Assembly: GCF_009829325.1 (NCBI RefSeq)
Contig: NZ_VUOS01000012.1
Span: 218,280-282,279, forward strand
Direction: 5' to 3'
Length of the DNA stretch: 64,000 nt
Source of the DNA: Nocardia sp. CY41
GTDB taxonomy: Bacteria > Actinomycetota > Actinomycetes > Mycobacteriales > Mycobacteriaceae
A program made the position numbers and the translations under genes. The notes beneath the pieces were generated by a model. It was not told the origin of the DNA. It made no database searches and saw only the letters and a list, made by a program, of their open reading frames with translations. Below, one piece after another: positions 8,578 to 18,594 of this stretch; the first letter of the stretch is position 1, and the number at the start of each line of letters is the position of its first letter.

Positions 8578-9447
8578 TCAGCCCAGCCCGACTGCCAGCG
8601 CGGTGACGGCCGACCACACCAGGAGAGCCAGACCGGAATCCCGCAGCGCGGGAATCAGTTCCAAGCCGCCCTTGCCGCCGCGCACCGGCGCGTTGGCGCG
8701 CACGGCGAGCGGCACCGCGAGCAGTCCGGCCAGGGCCAACGGCGTGCGGGCGACCAGCGCCAACGTCACGAGGAACGGCACCGTGAGCAGCGCGAGGTGC
8801 AGGGTCCGGGTGCGCGGGTCGCCGAGTTTCACCGCGAGGGTGACCTTTCCGGAGCCGGTGTCGGTGGGGATGTCGCGCAGGTTGTTCGCGACCAGCACGG
8901 CGCTGGAGAACGAGCCCACCGCGATCGCGAGCAGCACGCCCACCCAGTCGATCCGGCCCGCCTGCACGAACTGGGTGCCGAGCACGGCGACCAAGCCGAA
9001 GAAGACGAACACCGCCACTTCGCCGAAGCCGCTGTAGCCGTACGGGTTGCTGCCTCCGGTGTAGTACCAGGCCCCGGCCAGGCAGGCGGCGCCGACGAGC
9101 AGCAGCCACCACGCGCTGGTGAACACCAGCACCGAACCGAAGACGGCGCCGATGACGAGGCTGACGACAGCGGCGGTTTTCACCGCGGTGGGGGAGGCCA
9201 GCTTCTGCCCGACCAGACGCAGCGGGCCGACCCGGACGTCGTCGGTGCCGCGGATGCCGTCGGAGTAGTCGTTGGCGTAGTTCACGCCGACGATCAGCGC
9301 CAGCGAAACGAGCAGCGCGAGAATCGCTTTCCACCACACCGCGCCGTCGACGGACGCGGCGGCGCCGGTCCCGGCGAGCACCGGGGCGATCGCGTTCGGC
9401 AGGGTGCGTGGGCGCGCGCCCTCGATCCATTGCGCTGCAGTAGCCAT
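8578..9447 (-). CDS. menA: 1,4-dihydroxy-2-naphthoate polyprenyltransferase
   Basis: 289-residue UbiA-family integral membrane enzyme that attaches the polyprenyl chain to dihydroxynaphthoate in menaquinone synthesis. The two Asp-rich sites are [14 protein letters not shown] (about residues 79-92) and [19 protein letters not shown] (about 190-208), separated and followed by many hydrophobic helices. Starts at ATG 9447. It sits apart from menE, menB and menD but on the same side of the window. Confidence 0.93.
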   Translation of the reverse strand: MATAAQWIEGARPRTLPNAIAPVLAGTGAAASVDGAVWWKAILALLVSLALIVGVNYANDYSDGIRGTDDVRVGPLRLVGQKLASPTAVKTAAVVSLVIGAVFGSVLVFTSAWWLLLVGAACLAGAWYYTGGSNPYGYSGFGEVAVFVFFGLVAVLGTQFVQAGRIDWVGVLLAIAVGSFSSAVLVANNLRDIPTDTGSGKVTLAVKLGDPRTRTLHLALLTVPFLVTLALVARTPLALAGLLAVPLAVRANAPVRGGKGGLELIPALRDSGLALLVWSAVTALAVGLG

Positions 9448-9552
9448 GTCCGCAGCATAATGGGCGCAGTCGGAGGCAGTCCGTCTTCAGCCCGCGCACG
9501 GTCGGAGCGAAGGCGCAGGTACCGCCTGGTGCGCGTGCGGCGATCAGGCCGT

Positions 9553-10008
9553 TTAAGCGGTCGCCGCCTCTTGCAGGCGCGCGAGTCCCTTCTCGAAGTC
9601 GCGGCCGACGAACTTGTCCATCGGGATGAACCTGCCGATGACGCCCATCAGGCCGGTCTGCTGCCCGGTCATCCGCCAGGTCACCTCGGTGCCGGTCTCG
9701 ACCGGGGACAAGAGGAAGGTCACCATATTGGTCGCCTTCATCGGCTTCAGGAATTCCAGGCGCACCCCGATCTCGCGGTCGGCGCTGCCGATGATCTCCA
9801 TGCTGCCCGCGCCGGCCTTGCGGTTTCCGCTCCAGGCATAGCGCGCACCCACGCCGGAGTCGGCGCCGGAATAGCTGCGCTGCAGCTGGGGGTCGAGATC
9901 TTCCCACGGCGACCACTCCACCCATTTGTGGAAGTCGTTGATCAGCCCGTGCACACGCGCGGGGTCGGCCGTGATCACGGCCGATCGGACCACCTCGAAC
10001 TCAGCCAT
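9553..10008 (-). CDS. SRPBCC family protein (polyketide cyclase/START-like)
   Basis: 151 residues. It opens FEVVRSAVITADPARVHGLI, continues VEWSPWEDLDPQLQRSYSG, and ends with an amphipathic helix (KFVGRDFEKGLARLQEAA): the usual layout of an SRPBCC hydrophobic-ligand domain. Ligand unknown. Its start and that of the AfsR-type regulator face each other across about 90 bp. Confidence 0.78.
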   Translation of the reverse strand: MAEFEVVRSAVITADPARVHGLINDFHKWVEWSPWEDLDPQLQRSYSGADSGVGARYAWSGNRKAGAGSMEIIGSADREIGVRLEFLKPMKATNMVTFLLSPVETGTEVTWRMTGQQTGLMGVIGRFIPMDKFVGRDFEKGLARLQEAATA

Positions 10009-10097
10009 GGGGTCAGACTATGCGACCGATTGCGCACAGTCGCGGCAAAGAAATCGTGTCGGCTCGCTCCGGCCTGCTCGCCTACGATGACCACGGG

Positions 10098-13000
10098 ATG
10101 TTTCCGGAGCACAGCGGCCCGCACGGCCACAGTCGAGCAGTGACGACGCCCGCAGGCGAATCGGTCGTGGTGGCCCTGCTGGGCGAGGTCGCGCTGCGCC
10201 GCGACGGAACGCTGACGCCGCTACCCGGCGCGCGCTCCCGGCTCCTGCTCGCCGCGCTGGCCCTGCGGCCCGGCCGCAGCCGCGGCGCGCAAGCCTTGAT
10301 CACGGACGTCTGGGGCCAACAGCCGCCGCGGGCGCCGATGAACGCGCTGCACACCCAGGTATCCCGGTTGCGTTCGGCGCTGCCGGAGGGCGCGCTGGAG
10401 ATCGGCCCGGCGGGATACCGGTTGACGCTCGCCGCCGAACAGGTCGACTTGTCGTCGGTGGGCGACCGGGTGACGCGGGCGCGCGGGCTGCACGCCGCAG
10501 GCGATCTCGCCGGCTGCCTGGCGGAGATCGCGGGGGCGCGGGCGCTGTGGCGCGGGGATCCCGGTGCGGACCTGCCGCCGGGTGAGCTGGCCGACGAGTT
10601 GCGCGTCGCGGCGGGGCGACGCCTCGCCGAACTCGACGAGCTCGAGCTCACCGCCCGCGAAGCCGACGGCGACGTCGACGGTGCGTTGGCTCTGGCTCGT
10701 GGACGCGCCGCCGCCGATCCGCTGGACGAACCCGCGCAGCTGGCCTTGATGCGTCTGCTCGCGGCGGCGGGACGGGCCAACGAGGCGCTGGAATCGTTCG
10801 CGGCCTTCCGCTCCCGGCTGGTCGACCAGCTCGGCGCCGATCCCGGGCCCGCGCTTTCCGCGGCGCACACGGCGATCCTGCGCGGAGAGCCGGCCGGGCC
10901 CGCAGGGCCGCCGCGACCCGGTGCGGGCGGTGCCGGGACGCCGGTGACGGGTCTGCGCAGGGAACCGGCGGCTCCAGCCACCCCCGCGGAACCACCGCCC
11001 GTCGCGATGGGCCTGCGCGCCGCGCCCAACGCGCTGCTCGGCCGGACGGACGACCTCGCCGCGTTGACCGACCTGCTGCACACCTGCCGGGTGGTGACCG
11101 TGCTCGGCCCCGGCGGCGCGGGGAAGACCAGAGTCGCCAACGAGCTCGGTGCGCGGGTGGCGCGCACCCGCCCGGTGGCGCTGGTCGAGCTGGCCTCGGT
11201 GCGGGCCGAGGGCGGCGACGCCAGAGTCGAGATCGAGGCGGCGATCGCCGCGGTGCTCGGCCTCAGCGAGGTCACCTTCGACACGGCGTCGCTGCGCTCC
11301 GGGCAGACCGTCGATCTGCGCAGGCGGTTGCGTGACGCGGTGTCGGCGCGCCCGATGCTGCTGATCCTGGACAACTGCGAGCACCTGATCGACGCCGTCG
11401 CCGTGGTGGTCGCCGACCTGATCGGCCTCGCGCCCCGGCTGACCGTGCTCACCACGAGCCGCTCGCCGCTGACGATCACCGCCGAGACGGTGTATCCGCT
11501 GCCGCCGCTGACCATCGACCCGGCGGGGTCACCGGCCACCGAGCTGTTCGCCGCGCGTGCCAGGGCCGTGCGCCCCGCGGTCCGGCTCGACCCGGAGATC
11601 GTCGCCCAGCTCTGCCACACGCTCGACGGGCTGCCGCTGGCCATCGAGCTGGCCGCCGCCCGGGTCCGGACGATGAGCGTCGAGGAGATCAACGAGCGAT
11701 TGGCCGACCGGTTCGCGCTGCTGCGCCACGGCGACCGCAGCTCGCCCGAACGGCATCGCACCCTGCACGCGGTGATCGAATGGAGCTGGAACCTGCTCGA
11801 CCGCGAACAGCAGGCGGCGCTGCGCCGATTGTGCCGGTTCCCGGCCGGGTTCACGCTGTCCGCCGCCGAAGCGGTCGCGGGCGGAACGGACGTGACCGAT
11901 GTCGCCGCGGCCGTCGACGGCCTGGTCAATCAATCGCTGCTCACCGTGCTGGACGACGCGGTGCTCGGCACCCGCTACCGGATGCTGGAGACGGTGCGGG
12001 AATTCGGCGAAGAGCAGCTGACCGCCGCCGCGGGGGAGCCGGACGCGGTCGATACCCGCATGTTGCGGTGGGCCGAGCGCTACGCCGATGACGTGGCGAG
12101 CCGGTACATGACCGGCGATCAGTTCCGCCTCGCGTTATCCGTGGCGGCGGAACTGGACAACTTGCTCGCCGCGCTGCGCTGCGCCATCGAACGACGGGAC
12201 GCCGCGACGGCCTACACGGTGTTCCCCGTCGTCGGCACGCTGTGGGTGATCCGCGGATCGCATATGGAAGTGATCGCGTGGGCCCAGCGCGTCATCGAAT
12301 TGGATGCGGCCGGTCTCGGGCCGGAAGGTCCGCGTGCGGACCTCGTGCTCGTCACCTATCAGATGATGTTCCTGCATCTCGCCTACACCAACGGCAGCGC
12401 CCGGGCCCTCGCCGAATTGCGCCTGCGTGTGCGCCGATTGCTCCGCCCCGGCGTGGAGCTCAGCGAGAACAGCCGTTTCATCGGCCGGGTCGTGCTCACC
12501 AGAGCCGACGGACGCGGAATCGGCAGGCTGCTCGCCGAGGCGGTCCGCTCGGACGATCTGGAGACCAGGGCCTCGGCGCTGCTGTTGCGGGCCAACATGC
12601 GAGAGAACCTCGGCGACGTGCGCGGCTCCACGATCGACGCGATAAAGGCGCTGAATGTCCTCGGGCGCGAGAACGTCTGGAGCGTGGCCATGGTGAGCAG
12701 GCACCTGGGACAGGTCTGTGGACAGATCGCCCAGTACGCCGAATCGGTGACCTATTACCGCCGCGCGCTCGACGTGCTGCAACGGCTCGGCGCCTACGAG
12801 GACACCGCCTGCTGGTGGCTTCGCTGGTCGGCGTCGGCGAGCTGGAGCAGGCCCGCCGCGAACTCGACCTCGCGTTCGGCACGCCGGACCTGGACAGCTC
12901 GTCCCTGGGACGGAATCGACTGCTGTCCACGGTGATGCACAGTTCGGCCGAGCTGGCGTACGCGGAGGGCGACATCGCGGGCGGATCGGCTCGCTACGAG

Positions 13001-13456
13001 CGCGCGCTGGAGCTGTTCGGCTGGCCGGAAAACGCCCTCGGCCCCGGACCCGGCGCCCTCATGCTCGCCGCGGCGGCGCTCGGCGCGCAGGTATTGCACG
13101 GCGGGGCGAGCGCAGCGGCGGTCCTGGCGGCACAGCTGGCCGAGCTCACCGTGCCGACGATGAGCCAATATCGAGATCTGCCGCAAATCGGCGCCGTCGC
13201 CTGCGCGATCGGCTCGTACCTCGTCGCCGCCGACCGTGAGCCGAGCATGGGTCTCGACTTGCTGGTGCTGGCCCCGAATGTCTTCTGCCGACAGGATTTC
13301 CCCTCGATGCGTTGGCAACGGCACCTGGACGCGGCGATCGCGAGACTCGGTGCCGACCAGGTCGCGGAAGCCCGCAGCCGCCTCGGCCGGCTGCGCCGGA
13401 ACGATTCCGCCGACCGCATCATGCGGATGCTGCGAAGCATTTGCGCCGCCCGCTGA
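10098..13456 (+). pseudogene. AfsR/SARP-type regulator with BTAD and ATPase domains, frameshifted
   Basis: About 1120 codons in two frames. Frame 1 (from ATG 10098, or GTG 10140, to 12935) holds the winged-helix DNA-binding domain, the BTAD domain, a P-loop (VLGPGGAGKTRVANELG), a Walker B-like LLILDNCEHLI and the RYRMLETVREFGEEQL region of AfsR-like ATPases. Near 12800-12815 the frame turns to nonsense (CWWLRWSASASW), while the +1 frame reads VASLVGVGELEQARRELD and continues with TPR-like sequence to 13456. One lost base after DTA would restore a single protein. No slippery heptamer is visible, so this is either a true mutation or a base-calling error. Confidence 0.75.
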
Positions 13457-13506
13457 CCACGCGTCCTCCGCAACGGCACCGATGTGCGCGAGCTGGTATG
13501 CGGAAA

Positions 13507-13537
13507 CAGGCCGGGTAACCCGTGGTCACCCGGCCTG
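13507..13537. terminator. Bidirectional hairpin between convergent genes
   Basis: Perfect 10-bp stem CAGGCCGGGT/ACCCGGCCTG around an 11-base loop, placed between the stops of the AfsR-type gene and the ABC permease gene. It suits a shared terminator. Confidence 0.6.
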
Positions 13538-13555
13538 CTCTGGTGTGCGGATGGC

Positions 13556-14392
13556 TCATGCCCGCCGCATGTACGCCTTGACCGTGAGCGGAGCGAAGAT
13601 CGCGATGACGACCACCGCGCCGATCAGCGACCAGGCGAGGTCGCCGCCGAAGCCTGCGCCGTTCATCAACCCGCGGCACGCGTTCACCATGTAGTACACG
13701 GGGTTCACGTGATTGAGGCCCTGCATCCAGCCCGGCATCGTGCTCACCAGCGCGAAGGCGCCGGACATGAAGGTCAGCGGGAACATGATCATCATCGAGA
13801 TGCCCTGCACGCCCGCCGCGCTCTTGCCGGTGACCCCGACCAGCGCCCAGATCCAGCTGATCGCGAACGAGCAGATCACGATGACCAGGCCCGCCGCGAC
13901 GACCCCGACCACGCCGCCCTCCGGTCGATAGCCGATGGCGACGCCGACGACGATGGTGAGCACGGTCGCGATGACGTAGCGCACCATGTCCGCCAGCAGC
14001 GCGCCCGCCAGCGCCGAAATGCGGGCGACGGGCAGGGATTTGAACCGGTCGAAGACGCCTTTGTCCATGTCCTCGCGCAACTGGGTGCCGGTGACGACCG
14101 AGGTCAGCACCACGGTCTGCACCAGGATCCCGGGAATCAGGACCGGCAGGTAGTCGTGCACGCTGCCGCCGATGGCGCCGCCGAAGATGTAGGCGAACAA
14201 GGCGGTGAACAGGATCGGCTGCACCGTCACGTCGAACAGCTGCTCGGGCTTGTGCTTGATCTTCAACAGGCCGCGGTAGGCCATGGTGAACGAGTTCGCC
14301 GCCGCTTGGGCGAGCGGAACGCGGTTGCTCACTTCGGGAATACTCGTCGGCGCCGCTCGGCGCTTCTCGGTCGCGGTGATGGTGGTGGTCAT
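13556..14392 (-). CDS. ABC-2 type (DrrB-like) transporter permease
   Basis: 278 residues with six predicted helices and the ABC-2 permease hallmarks: LFDVTVQPILFTALFAYIFG, MDKGVFDRFKSLPVARISAL, then MFPLTFMSGAFALVSTMPGW and LNHVNPVYYMVNACRGLM. This is the DrrB-type membrane half of drug or lipid exporters. ATG 14392 is the natural start; its ATPase partner lies just upstream on the same strand but is frameshifted, so function depends on that lesion being real. Confidence 0.82.
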   Translation of the reverse strand: MTTTITATEKRRAAPTSIPEVSNRVPLAQAAANSFTMAYRGLLKIKHKPEQLFDVTVQPILFTALFAYIFGGAIGGSVHDYLPVLIPGILVQTVVLTSVVTGTQLREDMDKGVFDRFKSLPVARISALAGALLADMVRYVIATVLTIVVGVAIGYRPEGGVVGVVAAGLVIVICSFAISWIWALVGVTGKSAAGVQGISMMIMFPLTFMSGAFALVSTMPGWMQGLNHVNPVYYMVNACRGLMNGAGFGGDLAWSLIGAVVVIAIFAPLTVKAYMRRA

Positions 14393-14460
14393 GCTGTGCT
14401 CCTCGTCGGCATGCGCGGGCTGTTCGTGGTGACGCAAGCTGCCGCCTGCGGGCCGGACGC

Positions 14461-15442
14461 TCATGCCGCGCTCCTGTCGGACTCGTCGGTGGTGTCGTCG
14501 GCCGGGTGGCCGGTGATGGTGAGGAAGACCTCGTCCAGGCTCGGCTTCGTCACGGTGATCTCGTCGACGCCGATCTCCCACTCGCGCAGGCGGATCAGCA
14601 GGTCGGCGGTGACACCGGCGTCGGTGAGCGGCGCGGTGAGCCGCCCGGCCTCGGGGGTGATCTGCGCGTCGACGCCGAGGAAATCGCCGATGATGCGGCG
14701 CGCCTCGTCGAGCTGACCGCGATCGATCAGGGTCAGGTGCAGCGACGAGCCGCCCACCGAGGCCTTCAGTTCGTCGGCCGTGCCGTCGGCGATCACCTTG
14801 CCGCGGTCGATCACCGCGATCCGGTCGGCCAGCTGGTCGGCCTCGTCCAGATACTGCGTGGTCAGCAGCACCGTCGCGCCTTCGCGGACGAGGCGGCGGA
14901 TGGTCTCCCACATCTGGGCGCGGGTGCGCGGGTCGAGCCCGGTGGTCGGTTCGTCGAGGAACAGCAGCGGCGGTGTCGCGATCAGGCTGGCCGCCAGGTC
15001 GAGCCGGCGCCGCATGCCGCCGGAGAAGTTCCGCAGCGGCTTGTCCGCCGCCTCGGTGAGGTCGAACTCTTCCAGCAGGTCGGCCGCCTTACGCCGGGCA
15101 TCGATCCGGCTCAGGCCGAGCAGGCGGGAGAAGATGATCAAGTTCTCGGTGGCGGACAGGTCCTCGTCGACCGAGGCGTACTGCCCGGTGACGCCGATGA
15201 GCGAACGGACGGCCGTCGGCTCCGCGACCACGTCGTGGCCGAAGATGCGGCCGCTGCCGCAGCAGGGTCGCGAGCATGCGGATGGTCGTGGTCTTGCCTG
15301 CGCCGTTCGGACCGAGCACGCCGTACACCGAGCCCTGCGGCACCGCCAGGCTCACTCCGTCGACGGCCCGCTGTTCCCCGAACACCTTGACCAGGCCGTC
15401 CGCCTCGACGGCGAGCGCTGAAGTTGGTGCGAAAGAAGTCAT
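14461..15442 (-). pseudogene. DrrA-type ABC transporter ATP-binding protein, frameshifted
   Basis: From ATG 15442 the frame gives [20 protein letters not shown] and Walker [20 protein letters not shown], then degenerates near 15255. A second frame continues [37 protein letters not shown] and LFLDEPTTGLDPRTR to 14461. Family members normally have about four extra residues (RPDG-like) at the junction, so roughly 8 or 11 bases appear deleted. As written, the Walker A and signature/Walker B halves are on separate products. An assembly error is possible. Confidence 0.75.
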
Positions 15443-15531
15443 GTGGACAACTGTGGACACCCGCACTTGCACGGCTCTTGCACAGCGCTGTCACACCGGC
15501 CGCGACTGCGCCGCGGCGTGTTCGGGGCCTC

Positions 15532-16218
15532 TCAGGAGGCAGGCGGCATCGCCGCACGGGTGCGCGGCGACGGCAGCCGGAACAGGTTCCGCAATCGGCG
15601 CAGCGCCGCGCTGTCGCCGGTCGCCGACGCCTGGCCGCTCTCGATCGCTTCGGCCAGGGTGAGCTCCTGGCTGGTCAGGCGCAGGAACGCGGCAGTGCCG
15701 ATGGTGATGGTCGCGTCCGGGTGTTGCGCGGGGCCGTGTAGCGCCTCGATGGCTCCGTCCTGGATACGGGCGTGGAAGACCTCGTCGTCGATGTGGAATT
15801 CGTAGACCGCGCGCAGGTCTGCCGCGGCCTCGGGATCGAAGCACGCCCGCAGGCCGAGCACGGCCCAGCCCGGGTGGAAGGTTTCGGTTGCACGCGGTTG
15901 TCCCATCGCCCATTTCAAGCCCCATCGGGCCAGCGCCAGAATCGCGGGAGCGAGTTCCGCACCGGCCTCCGTGAGCGCGTAGGCGGGAGTGCGGGCGGGC
16001 GGCGGGAGCGTGACCTTACGGGCGAGTCCTTCGGCTTCCAGGTGCTTCAACCGGGCCGCGAGAAGCCCGGTGCCGAGTCCGCGCAGGGCCGCCTGCAGGT
16101 CACCGAACCGTTTGGGGCCGGTGAGCAGCTCGCGGATCAGCAACAGGGTCCAGCGCTCACCGACGATGTCGAGAGTCCGAGCGGTGGCGCAGTACTGGTT
16201 GTAAGTCCGCTGGTCCAC
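15532..16218 (-). CDS. HxlR-type winged-helix regulator with C-terminal SCP2-like domain
   Basis: 228 residues from GTG 16218. Residues 1-110 are an HxlR/YodB domain (LDIVGERWTLLLIRELLTGP and FGDLQAALRGLGTGLLAARL, then KHLEAEGL). The C-terminal half (DATITIGTAAFLRLTSQELT) resembles an SCP2/sterol-carrier-like domain, a layout seen in many actinobacterial HxlR proteins. It lies directly downstream of a decayed hydrolase gene on the same strand. A 12-bp motif just upstream recurs before ohr. Confidence 0.82.
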   Translation of the reverse strand: MDQRTYNQYCATARTLDIVGERWTLLLIRELLTGPKRFGDLQAALRGLGTGLLAARLKHLEAEGLARKVTLPPPARTPAYALTEAGAELAPAILALARWGLKWAMGQPRATETFHPGWAVLGLRACFDPEAAADLRAVYEFHIDDEVFHARIQDGAIEALHGPAQHPDATITIGTAAFLRLTSQELTLAEAIESGQASATGDSAALRRLRNLFRLPSPRTRAAMPPAS

Positions 16219-16222
16219 TTCC

Positions 16223-16670
16223 TCACTCTAGACTTCGCACTTCTCGATTTTGAATGCGCGACGCGTCCAGCAGCATCCCGGCGAGCGGTTCGGGTCTGGT
16301 GAGCATCACATCGTGGGGCCCGTCCAAGGGCCGGGTCCGGTATCCGAGGGCGGCGCCGAATGCCGACGCCATCCCGCCCCGCCCATCCGTCCACGAGGAC
16401 GATGTGGTCGACGGCCTCGGGACGGGCATCGGCTGCTTCCCGCGCGACCAGTCCCGCGTAACTGTGTCCGACCAGCACGATCTCCTCGTCGCCCGGTACG
16501 GCGTCGAGTGCGGCGGCGACGATGGCGGCGTGGTCGTGCAGGCCGTAGTCGCCGACCGCGCTGATATCCGGGGTAACAGTGTGCGCCCCGGCGGCGCGCA
16601 GCAGCCCGACGACCCGCTCCCAGGCCCAGGGGCCGTGCCAGGCGCCGTGGACGAGAACGAACGTGGTCAT
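16223..16670 (-). pseudogene. Alpha/beta hydrolase remnant with internal deletion and frameshift
   Basis: Starts normally at ATG 16670 (TTFVLVHGAWHGPWAWERVV, nucleophile motif VLVGHSYAGLV), but after DHIVLVDGWAGRDG the frame fails. A second frame resumes with what looks like the C-terminal end of the same family (TRPLDGPHDVMLTRPEPLAG, then MLLDAS). Intact relatives are near 240 residues; about 100 from the middle, including the catalytic acid, are missing. It ends four bases before the HxlR start, so an intact ancestor was probably an HxlR-controlled hydrolase. Confidence 0.75.
16232..16243 (-). promoter_or_regulatory. Candidate HxlR operator, copy 1
   Basis: GAAGTGCGAAGT on the minus strand, 14 bases before the HxlR start codon. 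The identical 12-mer occurs at 16731-16742 before ohr. It also lies in the tail of the decayed hydrolase gene. Confidence 0.45.
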
Positions 16671-16714
16671 TGTGAACCCCCTCCGGGGCGATGTCCGGTT
16701 CCCGAGCCTAGCGC

Positions 16715-16742
16715 TTGACTTCCTGTTTTTGAAGTGCGAAGT
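16715..16742 (+). promoter_or_regulatory. ohr upstream region: -35 TTGACT and second HxlR-like 12-mer
   Basis: TTGACT (16715-16720) is a good -35 element. GAAGTGCGAAGT (16731-16742), the 12-mer also found before the HxlR gene, lies where it would cover the spacer and -10 area. A looser inverted repeat (TTGACTTC ... GAAGTTCAA) spans the same stretch. Confidence 0.5.
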
Positions 16743-16773
16743 TCAATTAGCAGTAGTAATGAAGGGAATCGAG

Positions 16774-17202
16774 ATGACGAAGGTGCTGTACCGAGCACAG
16801 GCGCACGTGACCGGTGGCAGGAACGGCCGCGGACGAACGTCCGACGGAAGTCTGGATCTGACTTTGCGCCAACCGAAGGAACTGGGCGGTGACGGGGAGG
16901 GCGCGAATCCCGAGCAACTGTTCGCGATCGGGTACGCAGCCTGCTTCGGGACGACGCTCTCCCTCGTCGGGCAGCGCGGCGGACTGCAGGCCGACGACGC
17001 GGAAATCGACTCGTCGGTGGCGCTGATCCCGATCGACGGCGGCCGCTTCGAACTCGGCGTCGAACTGCGTATCGGGCTGCCGTCGGTCACCGACGAACAG
17101 GCGATCGAACTGGTCCGAGCGGCCCACCAGGTCTGCCCGTACTCCAACGCCACGCGCGACAACGTCGCCGTCGCGCTGGTGATCAACGGCATCCGGCTGT
17201 AG
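16774..17202 (+). CDS. ohr: Organic hydroperoxide resistance protein (Ohr/OsmC family)
   Basis: 142 residues. The two redox cysteines are in AIGYAACFGTTLSLV and AHQVCPYSNATRDN, the pattern of Ohr thiol peroxidases that reduce organic hydroperoxides. The expected N-terminal VLYRAQAHVTGGRNGR block is present. ATG 16774 follows a purine-rich AAGGGAAT. OhrR (MarR type) usually regulates ohr; none is adjacent, but the nearby HxlR-type regulator shares a sequence motif with this promoter. Confidence 0.9.
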   Translation: MTKVLYRAQAHVTGGRNGRGRTSDGSLDLTLRQPKELGGDGEGANPEQLFAIGYAACFGTTLSLVGQRGGLQADDAEIDSSVALIPIDGGRFELGVELRIGLPSVTDEQAIELVRAAHQVCPYSNATRDNVAVALVINGIRL

Positions 17203-17225
17203 CGACCGGCCCTGCTGAGGACGAA

Positions 17226-17261
17226 CTCGCTCGATCCGAGCCCGGCTTCGGATCGAGCGAG
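17226..17261. terminator. Bidirectional terminator between ohr and menE
   Basis: Perfect 14-bp stem CTCGCTCGATCCGA/TCGGATCGAGCGAG with an 8-base loop, 23 bases after the ohr stop and between convergent genes. Confidence 0.7.
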
Positions 17262-17356
17262 CACCGAAGTGGCGCTGCCCCTCGGTAGTTGGATCGAGTC
17301 AGCGGTGGCGCTGCGGTCGCGGGCAGCGCTGGTAGCGGGCGCTGCCCGGGGATCCG

Positions 17357-18517
17357 CTAGCGGTGCGAGTCGGCCAGCAGGTACTCGCGGAGTTTGGCGC
17401 GGTCGGGCTTGCCGGGGCCGCGGAGGGGGAACTCGTCGAGGACGGCGAGTTCGCGGGGGGCCGCGATGGAGTCGAGTTCGTCGGCGACGTATTCGCGCAA
17501 CTCGGCCAAGTCGGGTGTGGCGCCGGGGGCGGGAATCACCGCGACGGCGACGCGCTGGCCGAGTCGTTCGTCGGGCAGGCCGAGGACGACCACCTCCCTG
17601 ATCGCCGGGTGATTGATCAGCACGGCCTCGACCACCTGCGGAATCACCAGCAAGCCGCCGGTCGTGATGGCCTCGTCGAGCCGCCCGGTGATACTCAGTA
17701 CGCCGTTGTCGAAGGTGCCCGCGTCCTCGGTGCGGAACCAGCCCGGTTCGGCGAAGGCGGGATGGTCGGGCTGATTGCGATAACCCGAGGCGATCATCGC
17801 GCCGCCCAGCACGACCCGGCCGTCTTCGATGCGGACCTTTGTGCCCTCCAGCGGCACGCCGTCGTACACGCAGCCGCCGCAGGTCTCGCTCATGCCGTAG
17901 GTGCGCACGACGGCGATGCCCGCGGCTCGCGCGCGCTCGTAGACCGGCAGCGGAGTGGCCGCGCCGCCCACCAGCACCCCGTCGAGCTCGGCCAGCGCGG
18001 TGGTGGCGACCGGCGACTCGAGCGCCTTGATCAATTGGGTCGGCACCAGGGCCGTGTAGCGGCGCTCCCCGCGCATACCCGAGATGGCGCCCCCGAGGGC
18101 CTCCGGCAGGAACCCACCGGACACGTCCAGCACGGTGGGCTCGGTTCCCGCCAGGATGCTGCGCAACAGCACCTGGATGCCGGCGATGTGATGGGTCGGC
18201 AGGGCCAGCAACCAGTTGCCGGGGCCGCCGAGCCGGTCGTGGGTCGCGGTGCCGCTTGCGCGCAGCGCGGCCGAACTGAGCATCGCGCCCTTCGGCACAC
18301 CCGTGGTGCCGGAGGTGGTCACCACAAGAGCGATGTCCTCATCGATCGGCTCGCCCGGCGACAAGGCGTCGCTCAGGCGTCTCGCTTCGCGCCGATCGCT
18401 CGTGGGAATGGGCAGCCACGCCGCCCCGCTACCTTCCAGCGCCTCCCGCAGGTGGGGCATGACGTCGCCGAGACCGGATCCGGTGGGCATCGGCAAGGTA
18501 CGCAGTGTCTTGCTCAT
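17357..18517 (-). CDS. menE: o-Succinylbenzoate--CoA ligase
   Basis: 386-residue acyl-CoA/AMP-forming ligase that activates o-succinylbenzoate in menaquinone synthesis. VVTTSGTTGVPKGAML is the AMP-binding loop, VRTYGMSETCGGCVYDG the A5 motif, and RGPGKPDRAKLREYL carries the C-terminal catalytic lysine. Its short length fits MenE rather than a fatty acyl-CoA ligase. ATG 18517 overlaps the stop of a 26-codon upstream ORF (ATGA), so translation is probably coupled to it. Confidence 0.92.
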   Translation of the reverse strand: MSKTLRTLPMPTGSGLGDVMPHLREALEGSGAAWLPIPTSDRREARRLSDALSPGEPIDEDIALVVTTSGTTGVPKGAMLSSAALRASGTATHDRLGGPGNWLLALPTHHIAGIQVLLRSILAGTEPTVLDVSGGFLPEALGGAISGMRGERRYTALVPTQLIKALESPVATTALAELDGVLVGGAATPLPVYERARAAGIAVVRTYGMSETCGGCVYDGVPLEGTKVRIEDGRVVLGGAMIASGYRNQPDHPAFAEPGWFRTEDAGTFDNGVLSITGRLDEAITTGGLLVIPQVVEAVLINHPAIREVVVLGLPDERLGQRVAVAVIPAPGATPDLAELREYVADELDSIAAPRELAVLDEFPLRGPGKPDRAKLREYLLADSHR

Positions 18518-18594
18518 GCCGTGCCTCGCCGCTCGCCGGAATCGGTGGTGCCCAGAGCCGCAGTGCCCATGGCTCGCTCGCTGCACTCCCTCAC
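18514..18594 (-). CDS. 26-codon upstream ORF overlapping menE start
   Basis: GTG 18594 opens 26 codons (VRECSERAMGTA...) ending in TGA at 18514-18516, which overlaps the menE ATG as ATGA. Its first 12 codons resemble at DNA level the equally long ORFs before secE and an Mce-associated gene, with AGCGAGCGA shared exactly. It has only a weak Shine-Dalgarno. It may act as a leader peptide, a coupling device or a repeated DNA element; translation is not proven. Confidence 0.5.
   Translation of the reverse strand: MRECSERAMGTAALGTTDSGERRGTA

Noticed and set aside
12795..12820. Programmed ribosomal frameshift in the AfsR-type gene
   Set aside because: No slippery heptamer or following structure is evident; mutation or base-calling error is simpler.
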